From contig JAAAOU010000481.1 of assembly GCA_009908745.1 (NCBI GenBank), forward strand, positions 1 through 32,126: a DNA stretch of 32,126 nt, given 5' to 3'. How positions within the stretch are numbered: position 1 is the stretch's first letter; the number at the start of each line of letters is the position of its first letter. A model generated the notes under the pieces. It worked only from the letters and a program-made list of their open reading frames with translations, was not told the DNA's origin and ran no database searches. Shown here piece by piece: positions 25,445-32,126 of this stretch. This DNA comes from Bacteroidota bacterium (GTDB lineage Bacteria; Bacteroidota; Bacteroidia; Chitinophagales; Saprospiraceae). The position numbers and the translations under genes were made by a program.

Positions 25445-26746
25445 TCAATTCTTCACCAAATCGACCAAACGAGCAAATACTCGCTCTAATATTCTACGGT
25501 CTTCTGTGATAAGGACTGCTTGACCTGGCATCCGGGCTGTTATTGGCAGGATATTGCCATAAGTTGTGCGAAGCGAATCAGGTAATTGGGCTTTCACGCT
25601 GTAAACCCAACTGCCATCTTCTTGACGTTGAGGGGTTTCGTCTATGGCAGTAACTCGGGCGTTAAGCTGACCGAATTCTGTCTCTGGATAGGCATCAAGA
25701 CTGATTTTCACAGGTGCGCCTATCTTTATCTTCCCAATACCACCAGCGGGCACTAGCAGGTGGGCGATAGACTGTCCCCGTTTATGCTCGGTTGGCACCA
25801 CTGTACCTAAGAGCTCGCCAGCCTGTATAGTCGAATGAGGCTGCACAGGGCGGAGTAATTCCAGTTGTCCGGCAATCGGACTACGCAGTAAGTACTGAGC
25901 CTGCCACTCCTGCAAACTTCCAATGAGTTGTTTTTTTGCCTGCTCGATGGCAAGTTGCAGAGCGTTCTGGCTTTGCAAGTATTCATCTTTCAACGTAGCG
26001 AGCTGCGTTTTGAGCTGCTGAATCTGCGCCTCGTTTTGCAGCATCGTCACCTCCAAGTTTTTCAGTTGGCGCTCATACTGCAGTACTTGCATCTTTTGCT
26101 GCTCCCACTCTGCAGTACTCCGTACCCCCTCTTGGTGCAAAGCATCGGTCCGGTTCATTTCACTTTGAACTAGAGATTGCTCTTCGACGAAAGTTACTTT
26201 TTGGGCGCTGTAAGCATTAGCTAGCTTTTTCAAGGACTTTATTTCCTGCTCTAGAGCTTGTTGCCTTTCTTTAAAAATCGTTCGGTTTTGAAAATTTGAC
26301 CAATCTTTGGACGCTTGTACATAATTAGCCCAAGCGGATTGTATATTGCCTAGTTCTAAAGGTTCATTGAACAAAGGAAGTTGACCACTATCGTCTGTTA
26401 ACCCCTCAAGCAGCCGGTCGATATCCCTCCAATCCGCTGCACTTTCTAATAGTATAATGGGGTCATTAATAGACACTTTCGTCCTATCTCTATATAATAA
26501 GGTGTCAACCCGCCCAGAGATCAAAGACCGCAATTCGTGAGGAGGGCGGGCTTGCTCAAGTACTACAGTAGCCGCTAGCTCATCAGGGTAGCGGATTAAC
26601 CAACTGAGTAAAAGTCCTATTGCCATGACAAAAGCGATAACGGTAATACCTGAGTGCATTATCCAGCCAGGAGGGTGTCCTAGCATTTCCTGCAATTCAT
26701 CTTGGGGGGCAGCAGCCCTGACATTCAGTCCATTTTCAGAAGGCAT
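25445..26746 (-). CDS. HlyD-family periplasmic adaptor
   Basis: 433 residues. A short cytoplasmic N-terminus is followed by one transmembrane helix (~31-51, HSGITVIAFVMAIGLLLSWL), then a lipoyl/barrel-sandwich half (LRSLISGRVDTLLYRDRTKV). A long coiled-coil hairpin (~130-280, rich in E, Q, K, L) precedes the second lipoyl half (YLLRSPIAGQLELLRPVQPHSTIQAGELLGTVVP) and a C-terminal beta barrel. This is the membrane-fusion partner of type I or peptidase-containing ABC exporters and would bridge to an outer-membrane channel such as TolC, which is not encoded here. It lies 22 nt after the ABC transporter gene. Confidence 0.93.
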   Translation of the reverse strand: MPSENGLNVRAAAPQDELQEMLGHPPGWIMHSGITVIAFVMAIGLLLSWLIRYPDELAATVVLEQARPPHELRSLISGRVDTLLYRDRTKVSINDPIILLESAADWRDIDRLLEGLTDDSGQLPLFNEPLELGNIQSAWANYVQASKDWSNFQNRTIFKERQQALEQEIKSLKKLANAYSAQKVTFVEEQSLVQSEMNRTDALHQEGVRSTAEWEQQKMQVLQYERQLKNLEVTMLQNEAQIQQLKTQLATLKDEYLQSQNALQLAIEQAKKQLIGSLQEWQAQYLLRSPIAGQLELLRPVQPHSTIQAGELLGTVVPTEHKRGQSIAHLLVPAGGIGKIKIGAPVKISLDAYPETEFGQLNARVTAIDETPQRQEDGSWVYSVKAQLPDSLRTTYGNILPITARMPGQAVLITEDRRILERVFARLVDLVKN

Positions 26747-26768
26747 ATCAAAAGGTTTTTGGGAAATA

Positions 26769-28967
26769 TTAATTACCGAGTTCTAATTGGTTTTTCACAA
26801 GCGTGTAATAGGCCCCACTTTTTCGGACCAAGCTATCGTGGCAGCCCTCTTCTACGATTCGCCCATCATCAATGACCACGATTTTATCAGCATGCCGTAC
26901 TGTGCTCAATCGGTGGGCAACAACGACTACAGTACGACCTTCAAAAAACTGATTAAGTTTCTCCATAATCTCCCGTTCGTTATTGGCATCCAAAGCATTA
27001 GTCGCTTCGTCAAAGAATAAAAACTCCGGGTCTTTGTAGACCGACCTCGCTATCAGCAGCCGCTGCCGTTGCCCTTGACTGATGCCGTTACCCTTCGCAC
27101 CTATCATTGTATTGTACCCCAGAGGTAGCTGCTCTACAAAGTCCTGTATATTGGCGACATGCACGGCATGTTGCAGTTTTTCAATATGGTTGCCACCGAA
27201 ATAGCCCTTTTCGCTCTCCGCAATATTATTGGCAATTTTATCGGAGAAGATATAGCCGTCCTGCATGACCACTCCGCACTGCTGTCGCCATACGTTTGCA
27301 CGGATACGCTCTAAATTGGCGGGACCAATGCTGATGCTTCCTTTTTCCGGAGGGTAAAACCCCAATAGTAATTTGAGTAAGGTAGTCTTGCCGCTTCCGC
27401 TTACCCCTACTAATGCTGTTACCTTCCCGCGGGGGATGGTCAGATTAATGTCTTCTAGTGTCCAATCGTGAAGCTTATTGTAGCGAAAGTGGACATTTTT
27501 GAGTACAATATCCCCCTGTGGGATGAGGCTAGACTTATTGTGATCTTCAGCGTCCTCGGTAGGCTGGTTTTGTATCTCACCTAATCTTTCCAAACTGATC
27601 CTCGCATCTTGGGCGCTGCGCACAAACCCCACCAATTGAGCAAGTGGGGCATTAAGCTGTCCTAAAATATACTGGATTGCCAACATCATACCTAATGTGA
27701 TCTGACCATCAATGACCGCTTTAGCCGCAATAAAGGTGATGAGAATGTCTTTCAGCTGGCTAATGAATGAAGCCCCTCCATCTTGAAATTGGGTGATGAC
27801 CAATGACTTGATCTGCACTTTAAAAAGCTTAGCCTGTATTTCGGCCCACCGCCATCGTCGCTTGGCATGGCTACCTTGCAGTTTTATCTCCTGCATTCCC
27901 TGTACAAGCTCTATCAAAGTATCTTGATTATCTGACATCTGCTGGAATGCACGGTAATCAATCTCTCGCCTTTTTTTGAGAAAAAAAGTGATCCACAGTA
28001 TATAAAGTACAGCTGCTATTGCAAAAGCTGTGAATATGGTGATGGAGTAATACAGCAGCACAAGGCTAAAAACAATGAGATTGAAAACAGAAAATATAAC
28101 AGAAAGCGCTGACTGGGTTAGAAAAGACTCAATACGTCTATGATCGCCAATTCGTTGCAATAAATCACCCGTCATTTTCGTATCGAAAAAACCGATAGGA
28201 AGCCGCATTAAACGGCTAAGAAAGTCATTGATTAGACTGATGTTGATACGGGTGCCTATATGCAGCAATATCCAGTTTTGGATGAAACGCACTGCTGTTT
28301 GACTAAGGAAAAGTGTTAAGTGGCCAATCAGCAGCAAATAAATAAAGCCAATATTCTGATTCTGAATACCGATGTCAACAACTGACTGGGTCAAAAACGG
28401 AAAAACAAGAGAGAAAAGGGAGCCTAATGCCAGTCCAATCACTAGTTGCACAAGGAGCCTACGGTGAGGTTTCAAATACTGTAGCAGATAAGCAAAACCT
28501 AAAGGTTTATCTTTTTGCTCTTCTTCTTGATAAAATTGACCTCCTGGAGATAGCAGCAAACATATCCCTTTTTGGCCATCCGCTAACCAACCTGCTTTGA
28601 ATTCATTCACTGGGAGTTTAAACTTTCCTGCGCCTGGGTCTGCTACCCATACATATTTCTTATTCGCCTTATAGACTACAATAAAATGGTTCTGGTTCCA
28701 ATGGGCAATAACTGGCATGGGAGCAACTAGTAGCGAGGGGGATCCATTGGGCGCAGAAAAGGGAATTTTGACGGCCATCGGTTGTAGACCAATCCGGTCG
28801 GCAGCTTCGCTGATGCCCTTTAAGCTAACCCCTTCCCGGTCGATATAAGATATATTCCTTAGATGTTGCAGCGAATAAGACCTGCCGTGGTATTTAGCAA
28901 TCATTCGGAGGCAACTTGGACCACAATCCATAGCATCTAATTGCTTGTAAAACGGAAAGCGCTTCAT
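26769..28967 (-). CDS. Peptidase-containing (C39) ABC exporter
   Basis: I start it at the ATG at 28967 (MKRFPFYKQLDAMDCG), the usual beginning for this family, giving 732 residues; the track start adds 13. The C39 peptidase domain has Cys15 in MDCGPSC, His94 in NQNHFIVVYK and Asp110 in VADPGAG, a complete triad that cuts leaders after double glycine. Six transmembrane helices follow (~180-450). The ATPase has Walker A GVSGSGKTTLLK, Q-loop, signature ISQGQRQRL, Walker B FLFFDEATNALD and a switch histidine in VVAHRLSTV. It would process and export the GG-leader peptide encoded 6 kb downstream. First gene of the transporter-HlyD-HTH set. Confidence 0.95.
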   Translation of the reverse strand: MKRFPFYKQLDAMDCGPSCLRMIAKYHGRSYSLQHLRNISYIDREGVSLKGISEAADRIGLQPMAVKIPFSAPNGSPSLLVAPMPVIAHWNQNHFIVVYKANKKYVWVADPGAGKFKLPVNEFKAGWLADGQKGICLLLSPGGQFYQEEEQKDKPLGFAYLLQYLKPHRRLLVQLVIGLALGSLFSLVFPFLTQSVVDIGIQNQNIGFIYLLLIGHLTLFLSQTAVRFIQNWILLHIGTRINISLINDFLSRLMRLPIGFFDTKMTGDLLQRIGDHRRIESFLTQSALSVIFSVFNLIVFSLVLLYYSITIFTAFAIAAVLYILWITFFLKKRREIDYRAFQQMSDNQDTLIELVQGMQEIKLQGSHAKRRWRWAEIQAKLFKVQIKSLVITQFQDGGASFISQLKDILITFIAAKAVIDGQITLGMMLAIQYILGQLNAPLAQLVGFVRSAQDARISLERLGEIQNQPTEDAEDHNKSSLIPQGDIVLKNVHFRYNKLHDWTLEDINLTIPRGKVTALVGVSGSGKTTLLKLLLGFYPPEKGSISIGPANLERIRANVWRQQCGVVMQDGYIFSDKIANNIAESEKGYFGGNHIEKLQHAVHVANIQDFVEQLPLGYNTMIGAKGNGISQGQRQRLLIARSVYKDPEFLFFDEATNALDANNEREIMEKLNQFFEGRTVVVVAHRLSTVRHADKIVVIDDGRIVEEGCHDSLVRKSGAYYTLVKNQLELGN

Positions 28968-29819
28968 ACAGTTGCGTAGCTTTTCAGGCTTTAAACCACA
29001 CCTCAATTGCGGCTAAAGCGGGGGTTAATAATAGCATGGCATTAAGTGGCTAGGCGAATATATACCGACGACGAAGTAGTTTGGGACCAACCATGACTTC
29101 GTGCCTGCCCGACATGCAAAGGCAGGCGGGTCGGCATATACTCGTGCGTCGGGTTTGTGCCTTACGCCCAAACCTCTCCGTTCCGAGTATATCTACCTTG
29201 CCACTTCCTTGGTTTTATATACGTTTGTGCAAAAGAGCGTCAACGCTCAGCGTTACAGCGTCATGAGTTCGATATAACAAGTCAGGGCGCGCTGTATTTT
29301 AAATAGACATAAATATACTGACAATAGGGGCACAATGCAAGTTTTATAGCTGTTTTTTTTTAAAAGCACTCCTATAAATTTGAGCAATCACTAGATGACA
29401 GTGATAACACCTGCTCAAAACCAATAAACACCAACAAAGTTTTTTACAACAATCACAGGCGGCAAACGGACGCCAACCAAATTGTCGCATCAGCCCCTCT
29501 TTTTCGCTGGAAGTGTGACACCTACGGCGTCAATTAAAAGATGGAAGCTATTTTTTACTAATGGTTGACTCCCATGGGGGTCGCACATCGGTAAACCCAA
29601 ACTTACATTTGAGGATGAGGTCCAAAAATTCATCAAAAAAAACCATCGAATTGTGGGAAAAGGGTGGGAATTCCGGCTGTTAGTTGCTACTATAGCTGGC
29701 AAATGTTGAACACCGATATGGAACAAAGGCTGAACACAATTTTATCAAGCGTAAGGAAGCTGAATCAACCCATTGCTTTTAGCCCGCTTTACCGGCTTCT
29801 TATCCTACCGTTTATCCAC
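28968..29819. other. Gene-free stretch between the exporter and the NlpC/P60 gene
   Basis: The two genes diverge here, so both promoters should lie in this stretch; I find no clear TAnnTTTG box for either. It contains the structured element at 29055-29144, a further partial cgagtatat copy near 29176, and the small palindrome gagcgt-ca-acgctc near 29240. Track ORFs in it look spurious. Confidence 0.5.
29055..29144. repeat. Three-way-junction-like inverted repeat element
   Basis: Outer arms cgaatatataccgac and gtcggcatatactcg pair at 13 of 15 positions. They enclose two separate hairpins side by side: acgaagt/acttcgt (29071-29102, with inner ttgg/ccaa) and gcctgcc/ggcaggc (29103-29127). This would fold as a compact three-way junction and may be a mobile repeat or a small RNA element. 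Confidence 0.6.
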
Positions 29820-31010
29820 ATGCGGCCACACTTCCTCTTCCTGCTCCTCTGCACAGCGCTGTGGGGCTGCGCTGACGAAGCGGGCGAGGCCAAGCCTCTG
29901 CCCCCCGAGCTGCAAGCCTTCATCGATGAAATGCGCAAAGCCCACGCGCCGGACAAGCGGGTGGCCCTGCTGCAGCTGGAGCCCGAGTTTCGGGATGGCA
30001 AGTGGATTATCCGGGGCGAGACCAACCTGCCGGACGCGCAAACGGAACTGGAAAAGGGCCTAACGGATTTAGGGGTGGATCATGCAGTAAGCCTACTGCC
30101 CGCCGAAAACCTGAACGGCCAGCACCACGGCATCGTCCGCTTATCGGCCTGCAACATCCGCTCGGAGGCGCGGCATTCCGCCGAATTATCCACCCAAGCC
30201 ACATTGGGTACTCCACTTAATGTGTACAAGAAAGAAGAAGATTGGTATTTGGTGCAAACGCCCGATGGCTATCTCGGATGGTTGGACGAAGCCGGCTTCA
30301 CCCTCATGGACGAAAAGGCTTACCAAGATTGGGAGGCCCGGGAAAAGGTGGTTTTCCTGCCCGATTTTGGCATGGTTTACGCCTCACCGTCAACCGACGC
30401 TCGCCCTGTCTCCGACCTGATGGCGGGAAATATCTTAGCAGCGCAGTCTGCTGGAGAGGGTTTTGTGAAGGCACAGTTCCCCGATGGGCGGACAGGCTAC
30501 GTACCTGAAGGCCAGCTAATGCCCTATGAGCAATGGCTCAATCGCCCCGCCCCCGATGCTACACAAATTTTGCAGACCGCCGAACGTTTTCTCGGCCGGC
30601 CCTACCTGTGGGGCGGCACCTCGGGCAAAGCCATGGACTGCAGCGGCTTCACGAAAACGGTCTTCTTTTTGAACGGCTTGATGCTGCCGCGGGACGCCTC
30701 CCAGCAAGTCCACAGTGGGGTGGCAATACAAGCCGACACCAGCCTCCAAAACCTGCAAGCCGGCGATTTGCTCTTCTTCGGCCGGGCGGCCACCGCAGAT
30801 ACCCCCGAGAAGATCACGCACGTGGCTATCTACAGAGGAGACGGTGAGATCATTCACGCCGCCGGCATGGTGAAAGTCGAAAGCTTGCGCCCGGGAACAC
30901 CAAACTTCGCACCGGAGCGGCTGATGACCTTTGTGCGGGCCAAACGCTTCTTGGCAGAGCGGGAAGCGGTGCCGGGGGTGGTGCCGCTGGAAGAGGTGGC
31001 GGGCTATTAG
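29820..31010 (+). CDS. NlpC/P60 (C40) cell-wall peptidase lipoprotein with SH3 domains
   Basis: Start placed at the ATG at 29820 (MRPHFLFLLLCTALWGCAD), which creates a lipoprotein signal; the track frame opens 52 codons earlier without a plausible signal. 396 residues. Two bacterial SH3-like segments follow (~105-165, GTPLNVYKKEEDWYLVQTPDGYLGWL; ~180-240, KAQFPDGRTGYVPEGQL). The C-terminal NlpC/P60 domain has the catalytic cysteine in MDCSGFTK, the histidine in ITHVAIY and a third polar residue in IIHAAG. This family cuts gamma-D-Glu to diamino-acid bonds in peptidoglycan stem peptides. Membrane-anchored, periplasmic. It is the only intact plus-strand gene in the window and is convergent with the GIY-YIG-like gene. 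Confidence 0.93.
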   Translation: MRPHFLFLLLCTALWGCADEAGEAKPLPPELQAFIDEMRKAHAPDKRVALLQLEPEFRDGKWIIRGETNLPDAQTELEKGLTDLGVDHAVSLLPAENLNGQHHGIVRLSACNIRSEARHSAELSTQATLGTPLNVYKKEEDWYLVQTPDGYLGWLDEAGFTLMDEKAYQDWEAREKVVFLPDFGMVYASPSTDARPVSDLMAGNILAAQSAGEGFVKAQFPDGRTGYVPEGQLMPYEQWLNRPAPDATQILQTAERFLGRPYLWGGTSGKAMDCSGFTKTVFFLNGLMLPRDASQQVHSGVAIQADTSLQNLQAGDLLFFGRAATADTPEKITHVAIYRGDGEIIHAAGMVKVESLRPGTPNFAPERLMTFVRAKRFLAEREAVPGVVPLEEVAGY

Positions 31011-31115
31011 ACTAGGCTGTTCGGTCTGATGAGGTTCTCCCCCTAGGGATTTAAACTCTTTATCATTGCGGTTTCGCAAGCCATAGCAGTTGTGTCGTCA
31101 GCGACAACCCGCAGC

Positions 31116-31162
31116 CCGCCCTATCTGTAGACTGGCTCTAAGCCAGCCTACAGGTGGGGCGG
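31116..31162. terminator. Strong hairpin between convergent genes
   Basis: ccgccc-tat-ctgtag-a-ctggc and gccag-c-ctacag-gtg-gggcgg pair almost completely, about 17 base pairs interrupted by small symmetrical mismatches. It lies between the stops of the NlpC/P60 gene (plus) and the GIY-YIG-like gene (minus), so it probably serves as a bidirectional terminator although T-runs are weak. Confidence 0.6.
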
Positions 31163-31270
31163 AAAAGCAACGCACAGCAGCTCCACAGCCTTACAAAGCA
31201 TAAGGGGTAACACCTGATGCCAAAATCCGCAGGACGGATGATATACCAGACAACACCCTAAATACCAGGC

Positions 31271-31717
31271 CTACAACACCCACAACTTCAAAAACTCCAG
31301 CATCCGCTGCTGAAAGGCCCAAAACTCCGTTTCCATCCACCAGCACCAGAGGCCCGAGAGCGCAAAATAAATCAGCAAGTGGCTGATCACGAACGCCCAG
31401 ATGATACACAAAAACACATATGACCAGCCCACCCAGCTCATCGGGTGCAGGTAGGAGAAAAACTCGCTGCCGCCATCGCCCTGTACCGGCCGGTTGAAGC
31501 GCTTCATCACCCGGTGCAGATGCCCTTCGAACCAGTCGGCGAAAAAGCAGGGCAGGAAAAACACGGGAAACTGCCAGCCTTTCATGCTGCGGCCGATGGA
31601 TTTCCAGCGCGACCGTACATCCCGCGCAATGCCGATTTTGATCCGCCCGGGGTTGCGGGTGGACATCCCCAAATAGATAAAGCGGTAGCCAAACAAGGAA
31701 TAGAGGAGTTGCTTCAT
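31271..31717 (-). CDS. GIY-YIG-like (T5orf172/MUG113-type) domain protein with membrane helices
   Basis: 148 residues. The N-terminal ~90 residues read YLGMSTRNPGRIKIGIARDVRSRWKSI..., then EGHLHRVMKRFNRP...GGSEFF. This fits the T5orf172/MUG113 branch of GIY-YIG proteins: the K-I-G-x-x-x-D-x-x-x-R motif, the catalytic-type glutamate before LH, and the closing G-S-E-F-F. One strong transmembrane helix (~95-120) and a second hydrophobic, tryptophan-rich segment follow. A membrane-attached version is unusual. Whether it is an active nuclease is unknown. No partner gene is adjacent. Confidence 0.7.
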   Translation of the reverse strand: MKQLLYSLFGYRFIYLGMSTRNPGRIKIGIARDVRSRWKSIGRSMKGWQFPVFFLPCFFADWFEGHLHRVMKRFNRPVQGDGGSEFFSYLHPMSWVGWSYVFLCIIWAFVISHLLIYFALSGLWCWWMETEFWAFQQRMLEFLKLWVL

Positions 31718-31802
31718 TGCGAACCGTTGGTTAGACGGGGCAAATATACGTTTTTGTTTGATTTTTTGAAATTATTTGTACGGGCCAGCAGCATCCCGCT
31801 CA

Positions 31803-32126
31803 CTACAACTGCCCCGCATTCCGAATCAACACACAAAGCTCCTTCCGGTAGCCGTGCGGGTCGTGCTGCACGGTACTGTCGGCCAGCTCCTGCAAGGTCT
31901 CCCAAGTCAGGTCGCCCTTGTGCTCGGAATCCCGCAGCAGCATGCCGAAGCCAGCCGCCGCGGCTGCTAGCCGGAAATTGTCGCTGCCCTTCTCCTGCAG
32001 CTCATCTGTGGAGACCGTTTGCTCCAGCAGGCGGCTGCTTTCGCCCGACTGTGGGGGGATGTACCGGAATTTCAAGGTCAGCCACTCCTCGCTGGCGCCG
32101 ACCTTGGTTTCGGCCCGCTGCTGATA
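31803..32126 (-). CDS. C-terminal end of a YfbK-type von Willebrand A protein (partial)
   Basis: The open frame runs in from beyond the window end (…GASEEWLTLKFRYIPPQSGESSRLLE) and stops at 31803, leaving 107 residues; the track's start at 32075 is an internal TTG. FRLAAAAAGFGMLLRDSEHKGDLTWETLQELA and GYRKELCVLIRNAGQL match the DUF3520 domain that closes YfbK-like proteins, which carry a von Willebrand factor A domain upstream. These are usually membrane or lipid-anchored surface proteins. The VWA domain itself is outside the window. Confidence 0.85.
   Translation of the reverse strand, partial: YQQRAETKVGASEEWLTLKFRYIPPQSGESSRLLEQTVSTDELQEKGSDNFRLAAAAAGFGMLLRDSEHKGDLTWETLQELADSTVQHDPHGYRKELCVLIRNAGQL

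Noticed and set aside
29081-29266. 61-residue plus ORF
   Set aside because: It runs through the inverted-repeat element and has no coding character.
29490-29726. 78-residue minus ORF in the gap before the NlpC/P60 gene
   Set aside because: No recognisable family and no ribosome site; the opposite strand offers equally open but meaningless frames. An insertion-sequence scrap is possible but unsupported.

Overview
The window looks like a chromosomal segment of a Bacteroidota bacterium, most likely a marine Saprospiria/Lewinella-type organism. The evidence is a PorP/SprF protein next to a PorE-like OmpA protein (type IX secretion families), a DUF5686/carboxypeptidase-regulatory outer-membrane protein, a DUF6503-like lipoprotein, a complete Na+-translocating NADH:quinone reductase operon, weak Shine-Dalgarno sequences, and two TAnnTTTG-type -7 boxes. 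Taxonomy below phylum is inference. Almost all genes are on the minus strand. Only the NlpC/P60 lipoprotein and a nuclease remnant are on plus.

Layout. (1) 1-3416: the 5' end of a coiled-coil protein with tandem 21-bp repeats, then a decayed tandem duplication of a two-gene unit (HExxH metallopeptidase-like protein plus lipoprotein). The intact unit is 3416-1455; the second copy is a truncated, stop-interrupted peptidase remnant plus an intact lipoprotein. (2) 3437-5953: DUF5686 outer-membrane protein. (3) 12719-6102: nqrABCDEF with a terminator hairpin after nqrF. NqrA carries an unusual ~100-residue N-terminal extension containing a signal-peptide-like segment and a transmembrane helix. (4) 13642-12989: pnuC. 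(5) 17556-13730: PorP/SprF followed by a PorE-architecture OmpA protein with an extra C-terminal DUF1573-like domain. (6) 19510-17754: DUF6503-like lipoprotein overlapping a family-9 glycosyltransferase by ATGA.

(7) About 19539-29820 is an accessory island. Much of it, roughly 19.8-25.1 kb, is visibly AT-richer than its surroundings. It holds an Rpn-type nuclease remnant, a structured RNA-like segment, a TlpA-like thioredoxin, a MITE-like inverted-repeat element, and a secreted-peptide locus. That locus contains a double-glycine-leader, six-cysteine precursor peptide; a membrane protein fusing a catalytically dead C39-like domain, a VKOR domain and a thioredoxin domain; an HTH regulator; an HlyD adaptor; and a C39-peptidase ABC transporter. 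I infer that it makes a disulfide-bonded, leader-cleaved, exported peptide: the C39-VKOR-Trx fusion would recognise the leader and install disulfides, and the ABC transporter would cut after GG and export. This is the most interesting system in the window.

(8) 29820-32126: NlpC/P60 lipoprotein (plus), a convergent GIY-YIG-like membrane protein separated by a strong hairpin, and the C-terminal end of a YfbK-type von Willebrand A protein running off the window.
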